A DNA stretch of 52,663 nt from Gammaproteobacteria bacterium (GCA_028817405.1 JAPPPS010000017.1:1-52663); one strand, 5' to 3'; shown: positions 23,776 through 35,428, counted from the stretch's first letter. Made by a program: numbers and translations. The notes: a model not told the origin generated them from the letters alone.

Positions 23776-23803
<28 letters not shown>
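23718..23803 (-). repeat. 5' module of the methyltransferase genes, minus-strand copy
   Basis: Counterpart of 21514-21605. Here the module is continuous with the yejF-type gene, of which it contains the genuine last codons. This suggests this is the original location and the plus-strand copy is derived. Confidence 0.78.
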
Positions 23804-25397
<1,594 letters not shown>

Positions 25398-25401
<4 letters not shown>

Positions 25402-26471
25402 TCGAACAACTTGCGCGGGTCAAACGCGTCGCGCACCGCCTCGCCGATGAATGCCAGCAACGACAGCATCACGCCGATGACCACGAAGCCGGTGATGCCG
25501 AGCCACGGCGCTTGCAGGTTGTTTTTGCCTTGGAGCAACAACTCGCCCAACGACGGCGAACCGAACGGCAGACCAAAGCCGAGGAAGTCGAGACCGGTCA
25601 GCGTAATCACCGAGCCGCTAAGAATGAACGGCATAAAGGTTAAGGTGGCGACCATCGCGTTCGGCAGAAGGTGACGGTACATAATGCGCGCATCCGACAC
25701 CCCCAACGCGCGCGCGGCGCGAATGTATTCGAAGTTGCGCACGCGCAAAAACTCGGCGCGCACCACCGCCACCAATTCGGTCCACGAGAACAACAGCATG
25801 AGAATCAACAAACTGGCGAAGCCCGGCACGATGACCGAGGCCATGATGATGAGAAGATAAAAAACCGGCAGGCCCTCCCAGACTTCGATGAAGCGTTGCA
25901 TGAATAAATCGGTTAAGCCGCCGAAGTAACCCTGCACCGCGCCCGCGGCCACGCCGATGACCGAACTCAGCAGCGTCAACGCCAAGCCGAACAGCACCGA
26001 GATGCGAAAGCCGTAAATCACCCGCGCCAATACATCGCGCGCTTGGTCATCGGTGCCGAGCCAGTGGCGCGCGGACGGCGGGGCCGGCGATGCAGATTCC
26101 AGTTCGTAGTCGATGGTGTCGTAGGCGAACGGAATCGGCGGCCATAAAAGCCAGCCGTCGGCGCGGATTAAATCTTGAATGTACGGGTCGCGGTAGTCGG
26201 CCTCCAAGTCGAACTCGCCGCCGAAGTCGGTCTCGGTGTAGGCGAACAACACCGGCGCATGGAGAGCGCCGTTATAACGCACCAACAACGGCTTGTCGTT
26301 GGCGACCAATTCCGCGAACAAGGTGACCGTGAACAGCGCGAGGAAAATCCACAGCGACCAGAAGCCGCGGCGGTTGGCGGTGAAGTTTTGCCATCGGCGC
26401 GCATTGAGCGGCGAGACGGTCACGCCGAACACGCGCGGCGCGGTTGCATCCTCGGCATCAATGGCGCGCAT
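25398..26471 (-). CDS. yejE: ABC transporter permease YejE
   Basis: The protein is 357 residues. It has an N-terminal membrane helix (FWSLWIFLALFTVTLFAELV), a periplasmic loop with the YejE-type GEFDLEADYRDPYIQDLI block, then five helices with the binding-protein-dependent permease signature (EYIRAARALGVSDARIMYRH). It pairs with YejB to form the membrane channel. It starts 4 bp after the yejB-type stop and overlaps the yejF-type gene, so the three are one operon. Confidence 0.9.
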
Positions 26472-26475
26472 TGTT

Positions 26476-27594
26476 TTACGCTTGCCGCGACTCGAAATCG
26501 ATGCGCGGGTCGATAATCGTGTACATCACATCGCGCACAATTTGCATCAGCATGCCAATCAGCGTGAAGATGTACAGCACCGCGAAGATAACCGGGTAGT
26601 CGCGGTTGATGGTTGCCTCAAACCCCAGCAAACCCAAGCCGTCCAGCGAAAAAATCACCTCAATCAACAGCACACCAGTAAACAAGATTTTGATGAATAT
26701 GGCGGGAAAAGCGGCGATGACAATGAGCATGGCGTTGCGGAATACATGGCCGTACAGTACGCGGTTTTCCGGCAGGCCCTTGGCGCGCGCGGTCTGCACA
26801 TACTGCAACTTGATTTGGTCGAGGAATGAATTCTTGGTCAGCATGGTGAGGACAGCGAAACTGCCGATGACCATGGACAACACCGGCAATGTGATGTGCC
26901 AAAAGTAATCGATGATTTGCCGCCACCACGGCATCGCTTCCCAGCCATCGGAAGTCAAACCGCGCAACGGGAACCAGTCGAAATACCGACCGCCGGAAAA
27001 CAGCACAATCAGAATAATCGCGAACAAAAAACTCGGTATCGCATAACCGGCGATGATGACGCTACTGCTCCACACATCGAACTTTGAGCCGTCGCGCACC
27101 GCCTTGCGAATGCCTAACGGGATGGAAATCAAAAATGCAATCAATGTCGTCCATAACCCCAAGGAAATCGACACCGGCAGTTTGTCAATCAGCAAATCGA
27201 CCACGCGGCGGTTCTGAAAATAACTCTCGCCGAAATCAAACCGCGCGTAGTTCCACAGCATGTCAAAGAAACGCTCGTGCGCCGGTTTATCGAAGCCGAA
27301 TTGTTTCTCGATTTTGGCGATGATTTCCGGGCGCAATCCTTGCGCGCCGCGGTATTTACTCGTGCTGACGCCGCCGCCACTTTCCACGGCAGGCGCAGCG
27401 CTTTGCCCGCCTTGCACATCAGCGCCGCTACCGGCGAAACGGCTGGTCGCGTCCACCGCATGCCCCTGCCACTCGGCAATCGCCTGCTCCACCGGCCCGC
27501 CCGGCGCGAACTGAATGATGGCGAAGTTCAGCAGCATAATCCCGAACAAAGTCGGAATCACCAGCAGCAAACGACGAATGATATACGCGAGCAT
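26476..27594 (-). CDS. yejB: ABC transporter permease YejB
   Basis: The protein is 372 residues. It begins [20 protein letters not shown], typical of peptide permeases, followed by [15 protein letters not shown] large periplasmic loop (about 45-95) carries a Gly/Ser-rich stretch, then [18 protein letters not shown], and the permease signature is [19 protein letters not shown]. It is first in the yejBEF-type operon. The periplasmic binding protein gene yejA, normally next to it, is not present; upstream is a 236-bp spacer and a helicase gene. Confidence 0.9.
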   Translation of the reverse strand: MLAYIIRRLLLVIPTLFGIMLLNFAIIQFAPGGPVEQAIAEWQGHAVDATSRFAGSGADVQGGQSAAPAVESGGGVSTSKYRGAQGLRPEIIAKIEKQFGFDKPAHERFFDMLWNYARFDFGESYFQNRRVVDLLIDKLPVSISLGLWTTLIAFLISIPLGIRKAVRDGSKFDVWSSSVIIAGYAIPSFLFAIILIVLFSGGRYFDWFPLRGLTSDGWEAMPWWRQIIDYFWHITLPVLSMVIGSFAVLTMLTKNSFLDQIKLQYVQTARAKGLPENRVLYGHVFRNAMLIVIAAFPAIFIKILFTGVLLIEVIFSLDGLGLLGFEATINRDYPVIFAVLYIFTLIGMLMQIVRDVMYTIIDPRIDFESRQA

Positions 27595-27657
27595 GGGTCA
27601 GCGGGCGGATGGGTTTGGCGAAGCGGAGAAAAACGTTGGCGAACTATCGTCGTCATT

Positions 27658-27680
27658 GTTTGGAGCGCCCCGCTCCAAAC
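27658..27680. repeat. Perfect 10-bp palindrome upstream of yejB
   Basis: GTTTGGAGCG (27658-27667), loop CCC, CGCTCCAAAC (27671-27680), in the 236-bp spacer between the helicase gene and yejB. It may terminate helicase-gene transcription or be a further REP type. No gene is supported in the spacer. Confidence 0.55.
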
Positions 27681-27830
27681 CTTTCGGGCTTGCGCGAAAA
27701 TCCGCTCCCGGCGAATTTTTCCGGACGACAGAATAGACTGCCCCGTGCAACGACACGGAACAAGGAGCGAATGCGACCATACTTTTCATCGCCTCGCTAA
27801 ACCTCATCTTTGACTCCATCGTTTGCTTTG

Positions 27831-30092
27831 TTATTTTGGATCAAGTTTCATCCACATGCCGTCACGCCATTCCTCATCGGGGCAGTTTGCCACCATGGCG
27901 AACAACTCGTCCGCCAGAATCATGCCCTGCGCTTTGTCGATTTCTGAATTGCTCATATTGTAGGATTTCGCCGGTTCAATGCAGTTTTGGCATCCCGATG
28001 AGCATCCGCAATGGTCGGCGATTTCCATCCCCTTGCGCAACGCTTGTTCCCACTCCTGAAACAGTTTCTTGGCGACACCGATGCCCCCGGAATAATTTTC
28101 GTAGTAATAGATGGACAAATCATCGCCCGTTTTCGAATAGGTACTGGTGTCAAATCGGTCCGCCGGGATGACGAACATTGCCCCGACCCGAAGCATGTGT
28201 TCCAACGCGCCAATTCCCGCGGAATCTTCACTGGGCGGAACATGCATCCAAAAAGCATGCAGTTTATCTTGATAATACGACAAGTGATTTCCCTCCCTCT
28301 TAATCTCCTCTCCGGTTTCCTCGTTGAGCAGTTTGTAACCGTGGAAGTTGCTGCCAATGGACAGCGACCCGTAACAAATTTCAAGGTCCCCATAGCGGTA
28401 TCCATTGAAGGGTCCCGTGGTGGGCAAATTCAAACTCGTATAAAAACTCGGCTCCGTTCTCGCGTTTGGGTCGGCGTTTTCCAGAACAACAGCGTTCTCC
28501 TCGTGCGAATGAACACGGTATTTTTTCCCGACGAAAGTGAATATAGCGCCGATGTACGCTTCTCGAAATCGTCGTGCCTCCGAAATTTGCCCGAGTTTTT
28601 GACTGCCCGCTTTCAGTTCATATGATTTGCCGATGCCTCCGCGCATTCTCAACCCATGTTGCGGACGGTATCCTTTGGCCGGCTTCCCCATATTGGTTGT
28701 TGCCAACTTGTAAAATTCCGGGCCGAGAATTTTTTCATCGAACGGATTCAAATTTCCGCCGGTTTCCGCGCAAAGCGACGGAAGGTGGCGGCTTATCAAC
28801 TCCTCGTTGGCCGGGTCAATCACCAATTGGTCGAAAGGCTTGTTCAAGAAAGCGCTCAAGTTGCCTCCGAAAAATTGGTCGATGGGGTCATTCATCGCGT
28901 AGAACAGCACGAACGCGTCTTTGTCCCATCGCCTCCCGGCCCGCCCGATTTGCTGCCAAGCGGACATGATGCTGGACGGAAACCCCATGCAGATGATTCC
29001 ATCCAGGCCGCCGATGTCCACGCCCAGTTCCAGCGCGTTGGTGGTGAATACGATGTTGATTTCACCGGATTTTACTTTCTCCTGAATTTTTTGGCGGTCA
29101 TCATTTTTCATGTCAGCGTGAAAAGTGACTATCTTCTCCTTTTCCAGTTCGCGCTTTTCGGCTTCATCTTTGCAGCCGCGACAGGCTTCTTCCAAGAACC
29201 GTTTGGACGGACAAAACACCAACACCTGCAGCCCGTCATTGAGGGCGGCCAAAGCGGCGTTCTGGGCGCGTAATCGAAGAATATCCAAATATTTATAATC
29301 CGGAATTTGCGGCTTGACAAACATAAAATGCCGCCGCGGACGGATGACGTCTTTCGCGGAAACCAAACTGACGTTTTCGCGGCCGGTTAACGCCAAAGCG
29401 TGTTCTTGTGGGTTGGCGCAAGTCGCGGTTGAAAGAAACACTTGCGGGGACGCGCCAACACGCTCCAGCAACAGAAAGAAACGCCGCAATAACAGCGACA
29501 TGTTTGAACCGAAAAATCCGCGATATTCGTGCATTTCATCGATGATTACATAGCGCAGATTCTGCAGGAATTTTGCCCATATCTCATTCCAGCCGCAAAA
29601 TGAGGTATTAAGGTATTCCGGGTTGGTCAACAAAATTTGCACCGCTGTCGGGCTTTCTCTGATGACTTTTTTCTCTTCATCCGAAGTGTCGCCGTCATAT
29701 GGCCATGATCCAATTTTAAGATTTTTGCAAAGTCCTTGAATCTGCATTCGTTGGTCAAAGGCCAACGCCTTCATCGGGTAAATCATCAGCGCATTCGACC
29801 CGCGATGGCGCTTGACGGCATCGAACATCGGCGCAGCAAAAGCCAGCGTTTTTCCGCTGGCCGTCGGCGACTCCATAACCACATCAGCGCCGTCCAGCGC
29901 TTTATCGATGGCGGCGACTTGATGGCGGTATGGTCGATGAACCGATTCGTTCAGCGCTTTGCGAACGGACTCATCCAGACGCATCGGCCACTCGCCCGCA
30001 TACTCCGGCTCGATGTTGTCCACCGTGCGGGACTGCATTAAGTCGCCGTCACGCAATGCGTCAAATTGTTTCAGTGTTTCTCGAAATTTCAT
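27831..30092 (-). CDS. MrfA-like DEAD/DEAH helicase with DUF1998-type zinc cluster
   Basis: The protein is 753 residues, a superfamily 2 helicase. Motif I is SPTASGKT, motif II DEMHE (rather than DEAH), motif III LSTATC, and the second RecA domain has FTTNALELGVDIGG and motif VI QQIGRAGRR. Near the C-terminus CGCSSGCQNC (about 698-707) gives four Cys as in DUF1998/MrfA proteins, which in Bacillus repair mitomycin C lesions. ATG at 30092 follows GAGTGG. The base composition looks lower in G+C than its neighbours, suggesting transfer. A DNA-repair role is inferred. A DISARM-type defence role is less likely because helicase and DUF1998 are fused and the methyltransferases are not adjacent. Confidence 0.85.
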   Translation of the reverse strand: MKFRETLKQFDALRDGDLMQSRTVDNIEPEYAGEWPMRLDESVRKALNESVHRPYRHQVAAIDKALDGADVVMESPTASGKTLAFAAPMFDAVKRHRGSNALMIYPMKALAFDQRMQIQGLCKNLKIGSWPYDGDTSDEEKKVIRESPTAVQILLTNPEYLNTSFCGWNEIWAKFLQNLRYVIIDEMHEYRGFFGSNMSLLLRRFFLLLERVGASPQVFLSTATCANPQEHALALTGRENVSLVSAKDVIRPRRHFMFVKPQIPDYKYLDILRLRAQNAALAALNDGLQVLVFCPSKRFLEEACRGCKDEAEKRELEKEKIVTFHADMKNDDRQKIQEKVKSGEINIVFTTNALELGVDIGGLDGIICMGFPSSIMSAWQQIGRAGRRWDKDAFVLFYAMNDPIDQFFGGNLSAFLNKPFDQLVIDPANEELISRHLPSLCAETGGNLNPFDEKILGPEFYKLATTNMGKPAKGYRPQHGLRMRGGIGKSYELKAGSQKLGQISEARRFREAYIGAIFTFVGKKYRVHSHEENAVVLENADPNARTEPSFYTSLNLPTTGPFNGYRYGDLEICYGSLSIGSNFHGYKLLNEETGEEIKREGNHLSYYQDKLHAFWMHVPPSEDSAGIGALEHMLRVGAMFVIPADRFDTSTYSKTGDDLSIYYYENYSGGIGVAKKLFQEWEQALRKGMEIADHCGCSSGCQNCIEPAKSYNMSNSEIDKAQGMILADELFAMVANCPDEEWRDGMWMKLDPK

Positions 30093-30355
30093 GTTTTCCA
30101 CTCTTTGGTTTCGGCATAAAAAGGTGGGTTATGATGCGGCAATCATCTCGGCGCCCCGGCCGGCGGGGCGCGTCAACCGCGGCCCCGGCTCCGCCAACTT
30201 TTCAGGCCGTAACCGCCCGCGCCGCCGGCCGTGAAAATGCCCGCATACATCAGAATATCGAAGCCAGCGGTTGCGGCGAGTCGTCGCGGCCCAAACCCGG
30301 CTGTTGTTCGGGAGTTCCCGTTTCTTGAATGGATTCGTTCATCGTTCCCGCCCGG
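30093..30355. other. Spacer with only very short frames
   Basis: Between the helicase gene and the small acidic protein gene. On the minus strand ATG at 30342 after GGCGGGAAC opens a 30-codon frame (MNESIQETGTPEQQPGLGRD), and another frame contains a hydrophobic FDILMYAGIFTAGGAGGYGL run. This could be a frameshifted small membrane protein, but I cannot support a gene. Confidence 0.35.
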
Positions 30356-30682
30356 TCACATCAACTGCTTGTCGAAGTATTCAACCGCGCGCTCGGTTTG
30401 CCTGACGAACTCGGGAATGGCGCCGCTTTCCGCGTCCAACAAATGCGACTCCAGCGCTTCCTGAATCTGAATGCATGCCGCCAAATCCAGCATCGCTTTT
30501 TGCTCGGCCGATGCAACGACGGCCGGGTTTTGGAGGCATTCGTTCAGCGCGGCGATGACATCATCCGCGCTCCAGTCGCCCCCCAGCGCGTCCCGCTCGG
30601 CGCGGGAAAGCGGACGCCGCAGCGCGTCATGGGAAACCTCGGCCGGCGCGGTTTCATTCAAGTCGGCGGGATTCATTTTCAT
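30356..30682 (-). CDS. Small acidic hypothetical protein
   Basis: 108 residues from ATG at 30682 (MKMNPADLNE). Ala/Glu/Asp-rich and probably all-helical (SADDVIAALNECLQNPAVVA, MLDLAACIQIQEALESHLLD). No signal peptide or known motif. The ribosome-binding site is weak, so the start (30682 or 30676) is uncertain. It lies between gshB and the helicase gene on the same strand. The frame shows plausible codon use but no recognised family. Confidence 0.5.
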   Translation of the reverse strand: MKMNPADLNETAPAEVSHDALRRPLSRAERDALGGDWSADDVIAALNECLQNPAVVASAEQKAMLDLAACIQIQEALESHLLDAESGAIPEFVRQTERAVEYFDKQLM

Positions 30683-30812
30683 CGGGGTTGCGTCATCGGG
30701 GTTGCGTTTTGGCGACTGCGGTTGCGCCGGTCGCGTATTGGCGAGCGGTTCAAGCGCATAACCCCATCCTAACAAGGCAAAAATCCGCTTGTCAATAGCG
30801 CATCGCGCGCGT

Positions 30813-31856
30813 TCATTCCACCGCCTTGATGATTTGGTGGTGGAAATCTTCGCCGGTGAAACGGCAGAGTTCTTGCAGGCCGGTCGGGCTGGTGACATTC
30901 ACTTCGATGAGTTTGCCGCCGATGATGTCGATGCCGGCGAAGCGGATGCCTTGCGCGCGCAGGCCGGGTTTGAGGGCGGCGCAAATCTCGGCGTCGCGCG
31001 CGTCGATGGCGGCCGGATGCGCGCTGCCGCCGGCGTCCAAGTTGTTGAGTTCTGCGCCGGCGGCGTGGACGCGCAAAATCGCGCCCAACGGTTCGCCGTC
31101 CAACAGCAGGATGCGCTTGTCGCCGTCGCGGGCCGCGGGCAGGTATTGCTGCGCCACCACCCATCTGCGGCCGCCGGCGGTGGCGGCGTCGAGGGCGGCG
31201 CGGTCGTCACCGTCGCCACCGTCGCCGCGACCGTTACCGTCGTCGCCGCCATCACCATCACCGTCGCCGCCATCACCGTCACCGTCGCCGGCATCACCGG
31301 CACCGTCGCCGCCATAAAAAACGATGCCTTTTCCGCCGTGGCCGTCGACCGGTTTGACCGCTATGCGGCCGTGTTGTTGCGCGAACGCCACGATGCGCGC
31401 CGGCTCGTTGGTCACCAAAGTCGGCGGGGAGAATTGCGGGCAATGCAGCGCCGCCAACTTCTCGTTCCAGTTGCGAATGCCGCTCGGCCGGTTGATGACG
31501 CGCGTGGTCGCCGGCAGGTAGTCGAGCAGCAGCGTGGCGTAAAAATACCGGCGGTCGAGCGGCGGGTCGGTGCGAATCCACACCGCGTCCATGTCGCCGA
31601 GGTCACAGTCGCCGGAGCCGTTGTCGCCGGAGCCGCAGTCGCCATGTTCCAGCACCGTAAACGGCCGCGCATGCTCGGCGTTGACTTGCACCCAGGTAAC
31701 CGCGGCGCGCACCCGGTCGTGCTCAAGGCGCAACGCGTGTTGCTGCAGATGACACACTTGGTGGCCGCACTCGGCCGCGGCGCGCATAAGAAAGTAAGTC
31801 GTGTCTTTGTACGCCCGCACGCGTTCCGGCGGGTCCATGATGAAAGCGTGTTTCAT
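30813..31856 (-). CDS. gshB: Glutathione synthetase GshB with Gly/Asp-rich insertion
   Basis: The protein is 347 residues, against about 316 in E. coli. It is an ATP-grasp enzyme joining gamma-glutamylcysteine and glycine. Family blocks: FIMDPPERVRAYKDTTYFLM, WIRTDPPLDRRYFYATLLLD, NRPSGIRNWNEKL, KPVDGHGGKGIVF, AQQYLPAARDGDKRILLLDG and EVNVTSPTGLQEL. A run of about 36 residues of almost pure Gly/Asp (about 182-218) is inserted in the ATP-grasp small-lobe region after GKGIVF, and a shorter one (HGDCGSGDNGSGDCDLGD) lies near 71-88. Both are encoded by the GTCGCC-type microsatellite. ATG overlaps the prpE stop (ATGA). Confidence 0.9.
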   Translation of the reverse strand: MKHAFIMDPPERVRAYKDTTYFLMRAAAECGHQVCHLQQHALRLEHDRVRAAVTWVQVNAEHARPFTVLEHGDCGSGDNGSGDCDLGDMDAVWIRTDPPLDRRYFYATLLLDYLPATTRVINRPSGIRNWNEKLAALHCPQFSPPTLVTNEPARIVAFAQQHGRIAVKPVDGHGGKGIVFYGGDGAGDAGDGDGDGGDGDGDGGDDGNGRGDGGDGDDRAALDAATAGGRRWVVAQQYLPAARDGDKRILLLDGEPLGAILRVHAAGAELNNLDAGGSAHPAAIDARDAEICAALKPGLRAQGIRFAGIDIIGGKLIEVNVTSPTGLQELCRFTGEDFHHQIIKAVE

Positions 31857-33751
31857 TCCTGCGCGTAGCCCACCGTCTGCAGCGCCGCGGTGATTTCATC
31901 AAGGATGGCCGGGTCGTCGATGGTCGCGGGCATGTTCCAGGCCTCACCGTCGGCGATTTTTTTCATGGTGCCGCGCAGGATTTTGCCGGAGCGGGTCTTC
32001 GGCAACCGCGCCACCACCACGGCCGATTTGAACGCGGCCACCGGACCGATGCGCTCGCGCACCAGTTGCACCGCCTCGGCCGCGATGTCGGCGTGCGCGC
32101 GCTCGACTCCCGCGCTCAAAACCAAACAGCCGAGCGGCAACTCGCCTTTCAAGGCGTCGGCCACGCCCATCACCGCGCATTCCGCGACATCCGGATGCGA
32201 CGCCAGCACTTCCTCGATGGCGCCGGTGGACAACCGGTGGCCCGCGACATTGATGACATCGTCGGTGCGCGACATCACGAACACATAACCGTCCGCGTCG
32301 ATGTAGCCGGCGTCGCCGGTCTCGTAGTGGCCCGGGAAAGTTTTGAGGTAGGAATCGAAGTATCGTTGGCGCGCGTTCCACAGCGTCGGGAAGGTGCCGG
32401 GCGGCAGCGGCAGTTTGGCGACCAACGCGCCGATGTCGCCGGCTTTGACTTCGCGCCCGGCCGAATCCAGCGCCGCCAACCGCCAGCCCGGGGCCGGTTT
32501 GGTCGGCGAGCCTTCCTTGACCGGCAGTTGCTCAATCCCCAAACAGTTGGCGCAAATCGCCCAGCCGGTCTCGGTCTGCCACCAGTGGTCGATGACCGGC
32601 ACGCCGAGTTTGTTTTGCGCCCACCGCAAGGTGTCCGGGTCGGTGCGCTCGCCGGCCAGGAACAGCGACTCGAGGCAACTTGTGTCGTACTTTTTTAAGT
32701 ACTCGCCGTTCGGGTCTTCCTTTTTAATCGCGCGAAACGCGGTCGGGGCGGTGAACAGCGACTTGACTTTGTGCTCGGAAATAATCCGCCAGAACACCCC
32801 GGGGTCCGGCGTCCCCACCGGCTTGCCTTCGAACATGATGCTGGTGTTGCCGTTCAGCAGCGGCGCGTAGACGATGTACGAATGCCCGACCACCCAGCCG
32901 ACATCGGAGGCGGTCCAGAACACTTCGCCGGGGGCCATGTTGTAGATGTTCGGCATGCTCCACTGCAGCGCGACGATGCCGCCGCCGGTGTCGCGCACCA
33001 CGCCCTTGGGCGCGCCGGTGGTGCCGGAGGTGTACAGTATGTACAGCGGCTCGGTGGCCGCGACCGGCACGCAGTCGGCGTCCGATGCCGCGGCCGCGGC
33101 CTCCCGCCAGTCAAAATCGCGGCCCTTAATTAACCCGGCGCGCGCCTGCGGCCGCTGCAAGATAATGCAGGCCGACGGTTGATGTTCAGCGCGCGCGATG
33201 GCGGCGTCCAGCAGCGGTTTGTATTCCACCACCCGGCCCGGCTCGATGCCGCACGACGCCGCCACAATCACTTTCGGCTGCGCGTCGTCGATGCGCACCG
33301 CCAACTCGTTGGCGGCGAAACCGCCGAACACCACCGAGTGAATCGCGCCGATGCGCGCGCACGCTAACATCGCCACCGCCGCTTCCGGCAGCATCGGCAT
33401 GTAGATGATGACGCGGTCGCCCAAGCCCACGCCATGCGCCGCCAGCACGCCGGCGAAGCGCGCCACCCGCGCTTGCAAGTCGGCGTAAGTGACGGTCTGC
33501 TGCGAGTCGGTGACCGGGCTGTCGTGGATGAACGCCGCCTGCGCGCCGCGCCCGTTTTCGACATGGCGGTCGACCGCGTTGTAGCAAACATTGGTCTCCC
33601 CGCCGGCGAACCAGCGGTAAAACGGCGCCTCGGAATCGTCCAGCACCGAGTCCCACGGCGTGAACCAATGCACCGCCGCCGCGGCCGCGCCCCAGAACCC
33701 CCGCGGGTCATCGATGGAACGCCGGTAAACGGCGTCGAAGGAATTAGTCAT
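31853..33751 (-). CDS. prpE: Propionate-CoA ligase PrpE
   Basis: The protein is about 632 residues of the acyl-CoA synthetase (AMP-forming) family. It matches the PrpE branch by SFDAVYRRSIDDPRGFWG at the N-terminus and DVGWVVGHSYIVYAPLLNG in the middle. The AMP-binding block is LYILYTSGTTGAPKGVVRD; the acetylatable catalytic Lys is in KTRSGKILRGTMKKIADG. It activates propionate (possibly acetate) to the CoA ester. ATG at 33751 or 33760 is possible. It is coupled to gshB downstream, an unusual pairing, and divergent from the TRAP/paa block. Confidence 0.88.
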   Translation of the reverse strand: MTNSFDAVYRRSIDDPRGFWGAAAAAVHWFTPWDSVLDDSEAPFYRWFAGGETNVCYNAVDRHVENGRGAQAAFIHDSPVTDSQQTVTYADLQARVARFAGVLAAHGVGLGDRVIIYMPMLPEAAVAMLACARIGAIHSVVFGGFAANELAVRIDDAQPKVIVAASCGIEPGRVVEYKPLLDAAIARAEHQPSACIILQRPQARAGLIKGRDFDWREAAAAASDADCVPVAATEPLYILYTSGTTGAPKGVVRDTGGGIVALQWSMPNIYNMAPGEVFWTASDVGWVVGHSYIVYAPLLNGNTSIMFEGKPVGTPDPGVFWRIISEHKVKSLFTAPTAFRAIKKEDPNGEYLKKYDTSCLESLFLAGERTDPDTLRWAQNKLGVPVIDHWWQTETGWAICANCLGIEQLPVKEGSPTKPAPGWRLAALDSAGREVKAGDIGALVAKLPLPPGTFPTLWNARQRYFDSYLKTFPGHYETGDAGYIDADGYVFVMSRTDDVINVAGHRLSTGAIEEVLASHPDVAECAVMGVADALKGELPLGCLVLSAGVERAHADIAAEAVQLVRERIGPVAAFKSAVVVARLPKTRSGKILRGTMKKIADGEAWNMPATIDDPAILDEITAALQTVGYAQE

Positions 33752-33971
33752 GGTCGGCATGTGGTGGATTGACAGTCGGCGCGGTTTTGCGGCCGGCGAC
33801 CGCGCCTCCTCGAATCAACCGCCGATGTTAATGCAAAACCGACCAAAAATGCCACAAGCCACCGTGGGCGGTCAGACGGCCGGCGCGCAACGCTGACCGG
33901 CAACAATTCCGCCCGCGAAAACCCGCAACAAAAGCGCGCGAATCCCCTATACAGCGCGGTTCGGTCGGGCG

Positions 33972-33977
33972 TAAAAT
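33972..33977 (+). promoter_or_regulatory. Probable promoter of the TRAP/paa block
   Basis: TAAAAT in GGGCGTAAAATCGG, 33 bases before the dctP ATG, with a strong CCTCCGGAGG ribosome-binding region in between (33996-34005). No clear -35 is seen. Confidence 0.45.
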
Positions 33978-34009
33978 CGGCGCATTCCAATTCACCTCCG
34001 GAGGCAGTG

Positions 34010-35017
34010 ATGAAAACCTGGTATCGAAGCGTGTTAGTGGCCGCAGCGTTAGGCGCGAGCGGGGCGGCGTCGGCCGTGGATATGACGGTCGGCACCTGGC
34101 TGAACCCGAAGCATCCGCAGAACGCGGTGGTGCTGAAAACTTGGGGCGAGTGGATTGACCTCGCCACCGAGGGGCGGGTGCAGTTGCAGTTGAAATACCA
34201 CCAAGGGCATCCGAAAGGCATATTCGGCGATGTCGAGGACGGCAACTACGATGCCGGCTGGTCGTTCCACGGCTACTTGCCCGGCAAGTTCAAACTGACC
34301 AAGATGGCGGAGTTGCCGCTGCTCGGCGCGGAGGCCGAGGCCGCGTCGCAGGCGTATTGGCGCATTCACCAAAAGTACTTGGCGCGCGCCAACGAGCACC
34401 GCGGCATGACGCTGGCCGGGTTGTTCCTGCACGGGCCGGGCCAGATTATGCTGCGCGAGCCCATCGATTCGCTTGCCGACATGCGCAACAAAAAAATCCG
34501 CATCGGCGGCGGCGTTCAGATTCCGATTGCCGAGTCGCTCGGCGTCAAAGGCATCGCCGCGCCGGGCTCTAAGGTGTATGAGATTCTCTCGCAGGGCGTG
34601 GCCGACGGTGTGTTCATGCCGGTCGGCGAGCAGAACACCATGCGCTTGTATGAAGTGACGCGCTTCATCTACAAAGCGCCGGCCGGCATGTACTTAGGCA
34701 GTTTCGGCATCGTCATCCACCCGGACTTCTTGAAGCGCGTCGGCGCCAAAGACGCCGAGGCCATCATGGCGGTGTCCGGCGAGAGTTTGTCGCTGCTGGC
34801 CGGGCGCGCGTGGAGCAACAACGACATCGAAGGTTACGCCAAGGCCGAGGCCGGCGGCTTGCAAATCGTCGACTGGTCGGACGCCGATGTGGCGCAATTC
34901 ACCGCCTTGACCGTCGACATCGAGCGCGACTGGCTGCAGTCGGTGGAAGACCGCCCGGTCGATGCGGCGCGCGCATTGCGCGAGTTTCGCCGACTGGCGC
35001 GGGCCTATCCGTTTTGA
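34010..35017 (+). CDS. dctP: TRAP transporter substrate-binding protein (DctP family)
   Basis: The protein is 335 residues. A Sec signal peptide MKTWYRSVLVAAALGASG is cleaved near ASA. The mature DctP fold shows TVGTWLNPKHPQN, GIFGDVEDGNYDAGW, GPGQIMLREPIDSLADMRNK and the KKIRIGGG block, whose Arg usually binds the ligand carboxylate. The ligand is therefore probably an organic acid; the surrounding genes suggest phenylacetate or a related aromatic acid. ATG at 34010 follows GGAGG by 5 bases (GTG at 34007 is an alternative). The gene is separated from its dctQM partners by paaB. Confidence 0.88.
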   Translation: MKTWYRSVLVAAALGASGAASAVDMTVGTWLNPKHPQNAVVLKTWGEWIDLATEGRVQLQLKYHQGHPKGIFGDVEDGNYDAGWSFHGYLPGKFKLTKMAELPLLGAEAEAASQAYWRIHQKYLARANEHRGMTLAGLFLHGPGQIMLREPIDSLADMRNKKIRIGGGVQIPIAESLGVKGIAAPGSKVYEILSQGVADGVFMPVGEQNTMRLYEVTRFIYKAPAGMYLGSFGIVIHPDFLKRVGAKDAEAIMAVSGESLSLLAGRAWSNNDIEGYAKAEAGGLQIVDWSDADVAQFTALTVDIERDWLQSVEDRPVDAARALREFRRLARAYPF

Positions 35018-35090
35018 GTTGCGGCGGCGCGCATAAAAAGCGCGGCGGTTCGATGCGCCGCGGCATCCAATCGCCGCATGACCTCATGCC

Positions 35091-35372
35091 ATGAGCGCGT
35101 TCCGCCTGTACGAAGTTTTCGTGCGCGCACACCACGCGGCCGGGCATCAGCATGTCGGCAGTGTGCGCGCGGCCGGGGATGAGGAGGCGCTGCTGCATGC
35201 GCGCGATTTATACACCCGGCGCGGCGAGGGCGAGAGTTTGTGGGTGGTGCGCGCCGATGCGGTTGTCGCCAGCGAGCCGGGCGCGCGCGCCGCGTTGTTC
35301 GCGCCGGCGGCGAGCAAAACCTACCGCCATCCGACCGCCTTCCCGCTGCACCGCGGCGTGAAAAACATGTAA
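35091..35372 (+). CDS. paaB: Phenylacetyl-CoA epoxidase subunit PaaB
   Basis: The protein is 93 residues, the normal PaaB size. RLYEVFVRAHHAAGHQHVGS and ALLHARDLYTRRGEGESLWV are hallmark blocks. PaaB is a small structural subunit of the PaaABCE complex that epoxidises the ring of phenylacetyl-CoA. paaA, normally just upstream, is missing; the TRAP binding protein gene occupies that place and the TRAP membrane genes follow, separating paaB from paaC. Confidence 0.9.
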   Translation: MSAFRLYEVFVRAHHAAGHQHVGSVRAAGDEEALLHARDLYTRRGEGESLWVVRADAVVASEPGARAALFAPAASKTYRHPTAFPLHRGVKNM

Positions 35373-35428
35373 CCGCGTTGCGACCGCGGCCGCGCGCCGG
35401 CCGCGGTCGCAGCGTCGCGGCGACGGTT

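Noticed and set aside
27598-27819. A 73-codon frame upstream of yejB
   Set aside because: It translates a palindrome and has no good ribosome-binding site or family match; treated as non-coding spacer.
30251-30342. A 30-codon frame with a following hydrophobic frame on the minus strand
   Set aside because: It would need a frameshift to make one small membrane protein, and I see no supporting homology.
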